From the NCBI GenBank assembly GCA_964464375.1, contig CAYXFU010000038.1:1-35812 (forward strand): a stretch of 35,812 nt of DNA, written 5' to 3'. The translations under genes were made by a program, and so were the position numbers. The number at the start of each line of letters is the position of its first letter. The first letter of the stretch is position 1. The notes under the pieces are model-generated. The model saw only the letters and a list, made by a program, of their open reading frames with translations. It searched no databases and had not been told where the DNA came from. Below, piece by piece: positions 1-6,626 of the stretch. The DNA comes from CAIOZA01 sp964464375. Lineage in GTDB: Bacteria; Bacteroidota; Ignavibacteria; Kapaibacteriales; UBA2268.

Positions 1-46
1 CCCCTCCTTTCCAAGGAGGGGTGTCACGAAGTGACGGGGTGGTCTG
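1..46 (-). repeat. Composite double-hairpin repeat, in frame in the T9SS tail (site 2, copy A)
   Basis: Hairpin one is CCCCTCCTT-TCC-AAGGAGGGG at 1-21. Hairpin two is GTCAC-GAA-GTGAC at 23-35, followed by GGGGTGGTCTG. On the coding strand it is translated as TTPSLRDTPPWKGG inside the sorting domain. The same sequence recurs at 7818-7863 in another T9SS gene, in the same place in the protein. The window starts exactly at the hairpin edge. Confidence 0.85.
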
Positions 47-1156
47 TATTTGCCCGAATACATTGTATATCCTCACATCGCTTTGTAAGGGCGAACGGCC
101 GTTCGCCCCTCCGGATATTTCTATGAAATCGGAGGCAGGATTGGGGGAGATAAACTGATATTCCACAGATTTTGTATATTCTTCTACATCATTAGAAAAA
201 TCGATATCGCAATTGTTTAAATTAGCACGGCATAACGTACCACCATATAGAACATAGATATACTTATCGTTATGAGCAATTGTTATCCCTGATTTTCCAT
301 GCTCAATCTTTAGCCCTGTGTTGACTGTAACCCATTTTTTTCCGGAATCTCTGGATAAGTAAACTCCCAATTGATTAATACAAATTCCATAAAGGTTATT
401 TCCGCATGAAATAATCTGCCGGAAATTTGATAAACTGGCATAGTTCGGTTTTTCGCTCCAATTATTTCCATTATCGGTTGACAGTATGGCTAAATTATTA
501 TTAAACTCAAAACCCATTATTAAATTATTTAAAGTCAAAAAGTTATTGTAACTTCTAAGTGATGGTTTATTTGATAATGCCCAGGTTGCACCACTATCAA
601 TTGATTTGTAAATCTCTCCACTAGAAGATTTTCCTGCAAACAAATTATCATCTTTAACGATGAGTGGTTTATAGCCATCATTACTGAATCCATCACCAAG
701 GACGCTCTGAAATGATTCCCCATAATCTTGTGTTTTGTAAAGAGCACAACATCCGCCAATGATACCAGTTTCACCGGTGAACAATATTTTGCCTGCGACT
801 AAATGGGCGGAATCAGTGAACTCATTCCATGTTAGACCATAATTATGAGAAACAACATAACCCTCATAAATTGTAACAAAAATATTGGAATCTTTAATAC
901 CGCACAGGTAAGTATCTCTGTTCTGGCTTGGAGAATATTGAGTCAATTCCCAATTGTCACCTGCATCTTTAGACAGATAGACTTTATTGGAGAAAGTGGA
1001 AATTGCAATATTATTTCCGTCAAGCACTAAATTTGTGTAAAATTCACTTTTGGCAGCAGGTAAGCCATTCTTTTCTGCCAGTTCAACCCATTGGGCAAAT
1101 GCACCCAATGTGAATAGAACAAGACTCAATGTGCATGTATAGATAAATGTTTTCAT
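1..1156 (-). CDS. T9SS-exported BNR/sialidase-like beta-propeller protein, 3' end outside window
   Basis: An open frame starts at ATG 1156 and runs off the window edge without a stop (385 complete codons). It opens with a signal peptide (MKTFIYTCTLSLVLFTLGAFA, cleavage near AFA-QW). The body holds about six BNR-like repeats of the S-x-D-x-G-x-x-W type (LSKDAGDNW, VSHNYGLTW, KTQDYGESF, KSIDSGATW, STDNGNNW, SRDSGKKW), the usual mark of a sialidase/Ycf48-like propeller. A T9SS sorting domain starts at ISPNPASDFIEIS, and its last part (expected VRIDVSGLAPGMYF...) lies beyond position 1. Two palindromic sequences are read in frame inside this domain (89-108 and 1-35). Probably a surface or secreted protein; ligand unknown. 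No clear ribosome binding site precedes the ATG. Confidence 0.85.
   Translation of the reverse strand, partial: MKTFIYTCTLSLVLFTLGAFAQWVELAEKNGLPAAKSEFYTNLVLDGNNIAISTFSNKVYLSKDAGDNWELTQYSPSQNRDTYLCGIKDSNIFVTIYEGYVVSHNYGLTWNEFTDSAHLVAGKILFTGETGIIGGCCALYKTQDYGESFQSVLGDGFSNDGYKPLIVKDDNLFAGKSSSGEIYKSIDSGATWALSNKPSLRSYNNFLTLNNLIMGFEFNNNLAILSTDNGNNWSEKPNYASLSNFRQIISCGNNLYGICINQLGVYLSRDSGKKWVTVNTGLKIEHGKSGITIAHNDKYIYVLYGGTLCRANLNNCDIDFSNDVEEYTKSVEYQFISPNPASDFIEISGGANGRSPLQSDVRIYNVFGQIQTTPSLRDTPPWKGG
89..108. repeat. Perfect 20-bp palindrome inside the T9SS tail (site 1, copy A)
   Basis: GGGCGAACGG is followed directly by its reverse complement. On the minus strand it is read in frame as part of GGANGRSP, between FIEIS and SDVRIYN of the sorting domain. 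The two paralogues at 1829-3193 and 6627-7952 carry different palindromes at the same protein position. Confidence 0.85.
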
Positions 1157-1167
1157 AATCAATCACT

Positions 1168-1262
1168 TTAAATTTTTACAAATTTACTTATTTTTATTGT
1201 CAATCCTAACGAAATTCATCCCCGAAGCCAAGCCGGAAACATCGATTCTTTGTCCAAAACTG
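1168..1262 (-). pseudogene. Decayed T9SS sorting-domain remnant
   Basis: Read on the minus strand, this stretch encodes GQRIDVSGLASGMNFVRIDNK and then, after a frame shift, ISKFVKI and a TAA stop at 1168-1170. This matches the end of the intact sorting domains in the window (RIDVSGLAPGMYFVRIGDK...KFVKL). A CCCCGCCAG stretch before it resembles the palindrome of the 1829-3193 gene. No open frame upstream joins it to a propeller, so it looks like the tail of a lost or rearranged T9SS gene, ending 12 nt before the start of the first gene. Confidence 0.65.
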
Positions 1263-1414
1263 GCGGGGCTGTTTCATTGGTTGCATCATTTTTTGCATCG
1301 AGTTGCACTATTTTAATGAATTGATAGTTATTTAAAATCCATCTAACCTCTTTATATTTCAATTACATCAATTTTTGGATTGCACTATTTGCATTGATTG
1401 CATCGCGGTTTTTT

Positions 1415-1588
1415 AATCCTGTAAGGATGGGATATGTATAGCAAATTGTGTTTAACATGTGTCAAAATCCCGTAGGGATGGAAACATAACGGGCTATCAT
1501 GCAAATAATATTTCATATGCCATCCCTACGGGATTCTGTCAAATTAGTAGATTCGGTTTCTATACATATTCCATCCCTAACGGGATTC
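1415..1588. repeat. Four copies of a short palindromic repeat, two direct and two inverted
   Basis: The unit AATCCCGTAGGGATGG followed by A/T-rich ATATG-like sequence occurs near 1415 and 1466 on the plus strand and near 1521-1536 and 1571-1588 on the minus strand. Spacing is 50-55 nt. The core ATCCC-GTA-GGGAT is itself a hairpin. The copies differ by one or two bases (CCTGTAAGG, CCCGTAGGG, CCCGTTAGGG). The gene-free stretch 1157-1828 holds this array, the T9SS remnant and the composite hairpin element; I see no gene in the remainder. Confidence 0.75.
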
Positions 1589-1754
1589 ACTATACCAGTT
1601 GCAATATGCGAAATAGTAGTGATTTTTTCAATGAAACGGTTTTTATTTTATATATATTTTAAATCACTTGTCTGAACTGTGATTTTGGTGATTTCTGTTA
1701 TGAAAGTATTCTCCACTAATTACAAATCCTTAAAACGCTAAACACTTTAATACA

Positions 1755-1825
1755 CCTTCCCCGATCCTTCCTCAAGGAAGGGAGCTTTAAAGCCCTGCCT
1801 TGAGGCGGGGTTTGGGGTGGTGTTG
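1755..1825. repeat. Composite double-hairpin element next to the 3' end of the propeller gene
   Basis: Two hairpins (CCTTCCT-CA-AGGAAGG and CCTGCCT-TG-AGGCGGG) lie between CTTCCCCGATC and TTTGGGGTGGTGTT. The layout of a C/G-rich hairpin plus a GGGGTGGTGT edge matches the in-frame copies at 1-46 and 1910-1955. It begins only a few bases past the stop codon at 1829-1831, where it could also act as a 3' mRNA hairpin. Confidence 0.7.
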
Positions 1826-1828
1826 TAT

Positions 1829-3193
1829 TTACAACTTCACAAATTTGCCGACTCTTTCACCAAACCTCACAAAATACATGCCCGGAGCCAAGCCGGAGAC
1901 ATCGATTCTGACATGTCCCCCGCTGGCGGGGGTGTCTGCGGAGCAGACGGGGGTGGACATTGTTTGTCCGAATATATTATATATTTTTATATTTGAATTA
2001 TCAACCCCATGCTTAAGCATGGGGTTGATCTCCGATATTTCTATGAAATCGGAAGCAGGATTTGGGTATAATATATTAATAATAACCGGGTTATCTATTT
2101 TTGAAGAAATTCTGTCATATTTGCCACTTGAGCAGTATGCACCACTTGTACCAATAAAGAGATCGTAATTTTTTGAATATATGCACCAATTCCAGGATCC
2201 AGGTTCATGCAAATTAATGTCCTTTTTGAATTCTGTTGAACGTGTTGAAAAATTTAATACAAAATTATATGGATATGTGAGATATAGAACACGTTGTTCA
2301 TTGTCAAAAAAAGTTAAAGTACCTAAATAGCCAATATTTTTGTAAGTTGAGTCAATAATTAAATTTGTCTCAATATTATACTTTTTAAAACCCGAATAGT
2401 ATCCATTTTTAGTAAATTCCCCAACAAAATATATATCATCTGATAAAAGCTCTGAGAATACGAGAGCAACAGGTATACAAAAAATATTACTAAAGGGATC
2501 AAACAACTGAACATCACGAATTAATTTCATCGAATCAAGCAACCATATTTTAAGGTCTGTTTGTCGATCAGTAAATGCGGCTAAGTATTTTCCATCTTTT
2601 GAAACTGCTATTTTGGCTGCTCCGTAGTGTGTTTTAAAACCCTCAGGATTTAATACTTTTATTTGTTTCATAGTATTGTAGTCGTAAACAACTATTGTAA
2701 CAGTATCCAATCGGTATGGAGCTAAAGGATCTAAATTATTTGATTTCTGAACTATGGCATAAGCATAAGGTCTAATCGGATCAATAGCCAGCCCAAGAAA
2801 TCTTGTAGCCATTTTATTCCCATGAGAATCCACTGTGTCAGTACCGAGTTTCAACGAATCGTAAGCTAGTAATTTCATATCAGCAAGATTGTGCAATTCG
2901 ATTCTTGATCCCATCATTGTAACAATCTTTTGGCTGTCAGCGGTAAAACCGAATAATCCTTGAACTCCTGGTATTTGTTTTATCAGTGCTCCTGTTTGTG
3001 TATCTCTTATTTCAGCAAAATTTCCCTCAGTCAAGTAAATAAACTGACTTTCATTTGTTCCCGGCATAAAGTGCATATCCTGAATACCACCAGTTGAATC
3101 AACAAAATTCCACGGATATGTGAACTGACCAGCACAAAGACTGTAAGCCATTGCAAAAAACAAGTTTAGCAAAAAAACACATTTCTTATTCAT
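1829..3193 (-). CDS. T9SS-exported WD40/YVTN-like beta-propeller protein
   Basis: I place the start at ATG 3193 because AGGAG lies six nt before it and a clean signal peptide follows (MNKKCVFLLNLFFAMAYSLC); an in-frame codon 18 nt upstream has no such signal. The 454-residue product has repeats typical of WD40/YVTN propellers (IELHNLADMKLLAYDS, VVYDYNTMKQIKVL, KIAVSKDGKYLAAF, LKIWLLDSMKLI). It ends in a T9SS sorting domain (YPNPASDFIEIS ... GLAPGMYFVRFGERVGKFVKL), so the protein is probably exported across the outer membrane and attached or released. Two palindromes are translated in frame in that domain, one as INPMLKHGVD and one as TPVCSADTPASGG. The second adds a cysteine, unusual for the region. 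Function unknown. Confidence 0.85.
   Translation of the reverse strand: MNKKCVFLLNLFFAMAYSLCAGQFTYPWNFVDSTGGIQDMHFMPGTNESQFIYLTEGNFAEIRDTQTGALIKQIPGVQGLFGFTADSQKIVTMMGSRIELHNLADMKLLAYDSLKLGTDTVDSHGNKMATRFLGLAIDPIRPYAYAIVQKSNNLDPLAPYRLDTVTIVVYDYNTMKQIKVLNPEGFKTHYGAAKIAVSKDGKYLAAFTDRQTDLKIWLLDSMKLIRDVQLFDPFSNIFCIPVALVFSELLSDDIYFVGEFTKNGYYSGFKKYNIETNLIIDSTYKNIGYLGTLTFFDNEQRVLYLTYPYNFVLNFSTRSTEFKKDINLHEPGSWNWCIYSKNYDLFIGTSGAYCSSGKYDRISSKIDNPVIINILYPNPASDFIEISEINPMLKHGVDNSNIKIYNIFGQTMSTPVCSADTPASGGHVRIDVSGLAPGMYFVRFGERVGKFVKL
1917..1948 (-). repeat. Composite double-hairpin repeat in the T9SS tail (site 2, copy B)
   Basis: CCCCCGC-TG-GCGGGGG at 1917-1932 and GTCTGC-GGA-GCAGAC at 1934-1948 are followed by GGGGGTGGACAT. 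It is translated as STPVCSADTPASGG, at the protein position where the other two paralogues carry TTPSLRDTPPWKGG. The stems differ in sequence from copies A and C, but the order of the parts is the same. Confidence 0.8.
2000..2029. repeat. Perfect 30-bp palindrome in the T9SS tail (site 1, copy B)
   Basis: ATCAACCCCATGCTT is followed immediately by its exact reverse complement. It is 10 codons long, read in frame as INPMLKHGVD between FIEISE and NSNIKIYN. It is unrelated in sequence to the palindromes at the same site in the other two paralogues. Confidence 0.9.
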
Positions 3194-3295
3194 GATAACT
3201 CCTAAAGCCAAATATCTTAAGAGATAATAATTTTATTCCAAAACACAATATAAGGCAAAAAGTTACAAAAGTGAGGAATATTTATTTGAAATTTT

Positions 3296-3484
3296 GCCAC
3301 GAAGTGGCTAAATCTGAATAACCGCGGGTACAACCCGCGGAAAACCGATTGGCATATCAATTTCCAGCCCCGGAGGGGTTGAACTTCTCGGTTTTAATTC
3401 AACCCTTTCAGGGCTGATTATGCTCTTTCCTTCACTGTCCGTGGGCTTTCACCCACGGTTATTGAAATTATACCACTTCGTGGC
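3296..3484. repeat. Twin-armed palindromic element in a 496-nt gap
   Basis: Two roughly 90-bp units face each other. Each begins with GCCACGAAGTGG, then TGAATAACCG-type sequence, a G/C-rich hairpin (CCGCGGGT-ACA-ACCCGCGG at 3322-3340; CCGTGGG-CTTTCA-CCCACGG at 3439-3458), a spacer, and a CAGCCC...GGGTTGAA motif. The CAGCCC/GGGCTG and GGGTTGAA/TTCAACCC pairs fold across the centre (3365-3416). Elsewhere between 3194 and 3689 I see no gene; the flanks are A/T-rich and probably hold the two divergent promoters. Confidence 0.8.
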
Positions 3485-3689
3485 ATCAGACGCGTTTGTG
3501 GGGATTTACTTATTTCTACCGATCTGCTATGCCTTCGTCACAGAAAAACAACGAATATTAGCATTCTATGACTAAAAAATACTATTTATTTCGATTTCAT
3601 CATATTCATATTTTTATCAGTTTAGCAATTTTCATATATTGCAGTTTACAATCAGACAATTAACATCTTATAAATTACAGGTAATACAA

Positions 3690-6224
3690 ATGTCAAAACC
3701 ATTACCCAAGAAGACGGTAAAAAGAGATCATCCGTCGAAACCACCGCTAATACCTGAAAAATATCAGGATAGCGCATTCATTCTACTTTTACTTGTCTCG
3801 GTGTTTATTTTCCTTTTCTCTGCAATCAGTGGCGGCGGATTCAACGAATTCGATAATGTTGCATCGATGAGTTTCGGCCCATACATTCAGAAGGCAGCAC
3901 ACGACGGCAACTTCCCATTATGGATACCATATATCTTCGGTGGAATGCCAAGTTATCCTGCTCTGCTCGTTACAGGCGACAGATTGTGGGACATTGTGCC
4001 GCAGATCTTCTTCGGCTTTTCAGTGTTCTTCCGCACTTTGTTCGGAAGCGATACAGCCAGAGTAGCAGTGTATTATGCAATTTATGGTGCAGGTATATTC
4101 CTATTCATGCGATACAAGAAGCACGATCGTTTCATTTCATTCATCTCTGCTTTTGCTGCGACGTTTTCCACATGGGTTATCACCTGGGTGATGATAGGGC
4201 ACAATACAAAACCCGTAGTTTTCGCCATGTTCCCGTTTATATTCTTTTTCATGGAGAAATTAAGAGAGAAATTCTCTTTGATATATGCTGTTCTGCTGAT
4301 ATTCGCCATCCACATAATGCTCGAAGGCGGACATTTGCAGATGATATTTTATGGGGCTTGCGCTTTCGGTTTATATTTGTTGTTCGAATTCATCAGCAGA
4401 TTGATATCAAAAGATCAGCCATTGAAGGTATTGATGGTAGCAGGTTTGCTTGTAGTCGGGTTTGGATCGGCTTATCTGATGTCAGCTGACAGATACATGG
4501 CTGTTCAGGACTACACACCATATTCAACAAGAGGCTCTGCTCCGATAGCCCAAACAGCTCAGCTGCATCAGGACGCCAGCGGTGGCAATGATTATCAATA
4601 CGCCACAATGTGGTCTTACAGCCCGGGAGAAGTACTTACTCTGTTTGTGCCCAGCTATTTCGGTTATGGTACTCAGGACTATCAGGGCGATAAAGTTTCG
4701 ACATACTGGGGTAACAAAGAATCGGAAGATTCGCCGCCATACATGGGAATCGGGATTCTTGCTCTTGCTATCATTGGACTATTCTATTTCAGGAAGGATA
4801 CATTCGTGCAGTTCCTGCTGGGACTTACTATCTTCTCACTACTATTGGGAATGGGCAAGAATCTACCGTTTCTCTACGATTTCTTCTATAATAATTTCCC
4901 GAACTTCAACAAATTCCGTGCTCCCAGCATGGCATTTGCTCTCATGCACTTTGCTGTTCCGCTTCTGGCTGGATACGGCATCGCGGCTTTCTATAAAATG
5001 AGGGAAGATTTTACCCCCAAGAATAAAAAAATTGTGATGGGATTTTTGATTGCTTCAGGTGTGTTCTTTGTTATAGCAATTCTCTTCACAATCGGATTCA
5101 AGAACAGCTATTTGATTTCTATGGCAAATTCCAAGATGTTCGAATCGGTTACCAAATCTTATGGACCGACTATCTCTGGTGAACTTCAAAACTTCAACTG
5201 GTCGAATATGATTAACGATTGGTTCATAGGTGCTGCACTTCTCATTGGCGTTGCCGTTTCCTGCTATTTATTCGTTACAAACAAATTGAGCAAAACTATA
5301 TTCTTCGTGGCTTTGCTTGCACTGACAGTTATTGATCTCTGGAGAGTCGATTTCCGCAGAATGGAAGTATCCAAGGAATCTATCAAAGAGGGTGTTTTCG
5401 AGAAAAAAGCCGAGCTGTTCAATTTTATCAAGCAAGATAAATCGCTTTTCAGGGTAGCAGATTTTTCATCCAATCCCGCAAATATTCCGGCTTACTACTT
5501 TGTGGAAAGCATTAACGGTTATCATGCCGCCAAACTGAGAATTTATCAGGATGTGATGGACAATGCCAATGGCGAACAGTTTGCAGGATCGACTTCGCAG
5601 CTGTTCAATCCTTTCCTTTGGAATATTATGAATGTTAAGTATATCATAACAAACAGACCATTCCCGAATTTACAGCCGATGTTCCAATCACAGACATCGG
5701 GTGATTACGTTTATCCCAATCCGGCAGGATTGCCCAGAGCATTCTTCGTGAAGCAGGCAGTCATAGCAAAGCAGATGGAAATTCTGAATCATCTAAAAGT
5801 CGGGGATTTCAATCCATTGGATACAGTTTTCGTAGAAAAGGCATTGGCATCTCAGATTGAACCGGCTGACTCAACTGCCAAAGCAGAAGTTACTGACTTC
5901 AAGAATGAGTCAATCAAGATTACTGCCAATGCGAGTGGAAATAATTTCCTCTTTATAAGTGAGATTTACTATCCGGCTGGCTGGAAGGCTTATGTTGACG
6001 GTAAGGAAACAGAAATCATCAAATCAAATTTCGCTTTCCGTGGATTGGTTCTCAGCAAAGGTCAGCACACAGTCGAGATGAAATTTACTTCAAAAGGATT
6101 TGAAACCGGTAAAACACTAAGTATCGCTGTAAATATACTTTCGTTCCTTGCTCTCGGTTTTGGGATATTCCTGTATCAAAAGAAAAAGAAACAAAATCAG
6201 CCGAAGATCACAGAAGAAGTATAA
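3690..6224 (+). CDS. YfhO-family polytopic membrane protein
   Basis: The 844-residue product starts at ATG 3690 (MSKPLPKKTVKRD); an upstream in-frame TTG at 3639 would only add a non-conserved 17-residue leader. A Lys/Arg-rich cytoplasmic N-terminus is followed by about a dozen hydrophobic helices and a large soluble part after residue 540. The C-terminal stretch with IYYPAGWKAYVDGKE, an NFAFRGLVLSKGQHTVEM-type segment and one last helix is the hallmark of YfhO proteins, which resemble GT-C-fold glycosyltransferases. In Gram-positive bacteria YfhO is implicated in glycosylation of lipoteichoic acid; here the substrate is unknown, perhaps a surface glycan or lipid. It stands alone, with a terminator 22 nt after the stop. 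The AGG before the start is weak. Confidence 0.88.
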   Translation: MSKPLPKKTVKRDHPSKPPLIPEKYQDSAFILLLLVSVFIFLFSAISGGGFNEFDNVASMSFGPYIQKAAHDGNFPLWIPYIFGGMPSYPALLVTGDRLWDIVPQIFFGFSVFFRTLFGSDTARVAVYYAIYGAGIFLFMRYKKHDRFISFISAFAATFSTWVITWVMIGHNTKPVVFAMFPFIFFFMEKLREKFSLIYAVLLIFAIHIMLEGGHLQMIFYGACAFGLYLLFEFISRLISKDQPLKVLMVAGLLVVGFGSAYLMSADRYMAVQDYTPYSTRGSAPIAQTAQLHQDASGGNDYQYATMWSYSPGEVLTLFVPSYFGYGTQDYQGDKVSTYWGNKESEDSPPYMGIGILALAIIGLFYFRKDTFVQFLLGLTIFSLLLGMGKNLPFLYDFFYNNFPNFNKFRAPSMAFALMHFAVPLLAGYGIAAFYKMREDFTPKNKKIVMGFLIASGVFFVIAILFTIGFKNSYLISMANSKMFESVTKSYGPTISGELQNFNWSNMINDWFIGAALLIGVAVSCYLFVTNKLSKTIFFVALLALTVIDLWRVDFRRMEVSKESIKEGVFEKKAELFNFIKQDKSLFRVADFSSNPANIPAYYFVESINGYHAAKLRIYQDVMDNANGEQFAGSTSQLFNPFLWNIMNVKYIITNRPFPNLQPMFQSQTSGDYVYPNPAGLPRAFFVKQAVIAKQMEILNHLKVGDFNPLDTVFVEKALASQIEPADSTAKAEVTDFKNESIKITANASGNNFLFISEIYYPAGWKAYVDGKETEIIKSNFAFRGLVLSKGQHTVEMKFTSKGFETGKTLSIAVNILSFLALGFGIFLYQKKKKQNQPKITEEV

Positions 6225-6245
6225 ATAAGCTATAAGTTAATTTAC

Positions 6246-6277
6246 AAAAGGAGCACCCAAAAAGTGCTCCTTTTTTT
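6246..6277 (+). terminator. Rho-independent terminator after the YfhO gene
   Basis: Stem GGAGCAC (6250-6256) and GTGCTCC (6264-6270) with a seven-base loop, extended by A/T pairs and followed by seven Ts. Confidence 0.92.
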
Positions 6278-6371
6278 GCTTAAAGCCGGATAGTGAATTA
6301 GAAACAAACTAAAATTGTTGTTATTCTTCTCCTGGTTTGTCATACCTGCGCATGCAGATATCTATTGTATT

Positions 6372-6494
6372 CTGTACCGTAGGTACAGCATGTTGGTAGA
6401 AAAACCCTCCCCCAAAGACTTCTGCCGTCCCGTACGGGACGGAACAAAGCAGGTGATGAACCATTTTCTACCGACCTGTTCTCCCTAGCGGGAG
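6372..6494. repeat. Twin-armed palindromic element with GGTAGAAAA inner arms
   Basis: Left arm: hairpin CTGTACC-GTA-GGTACAG (6372-6388), then GGTAGAAAA (6395-6403). Right arm, inverted: TTTTCTACC (6464-6472), then hairpin CTCCC-TAGC-GGGAG (6481-6494). Between them is a perfect 18-bp palindrome, CCGTCCCGT plus its reverse complement (6425-6442). The arms share a hairpin-ACAG-GGTAGAAAA order although their hairpin sequences differ. The gap 6225-6626 otherwise holds the terminator and an A/T-rich presumed promoter region. Confidence 0.75.
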
Positions 6495-6626
6495 AGAAAT
6501 ACAAATAAATTTTCCTCTCTTTTGTAACTTTTACATTATATTTGAGTTATACATAATTAAAAGTACAGAAATACTAAAAAATTTAAAAATAATTTAAGAA
6601 CCTCTAGCATATTTTTGGAGATAAAA

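Noticed and set aside
1415..1588. Regularly spaced repeats resembling a short CRISPR array
   Set aside because: Units alternate in orientation (two forward, two reverse), vary in sequence and are only about 22 bp, and no cas gene is present. They fit a dispersed palindromic repeat.
1800..2168. Plus-strand open frame across the end of the propeller gene
   Set aside because: It is the mirror of the T9SS tail and its palindromes, which stay open on both strands because of the inverted symmetry. The minus frame has the signal peptide and sorting domain.
3639..3689. Upstream TTG start extending the YfhO-family protein by 17 residues
   Set aside because: The added residues are unlike a membrane protein leader, no binding site precedes the TTG, and ATG 3690 gives the usual charged N-terminus.
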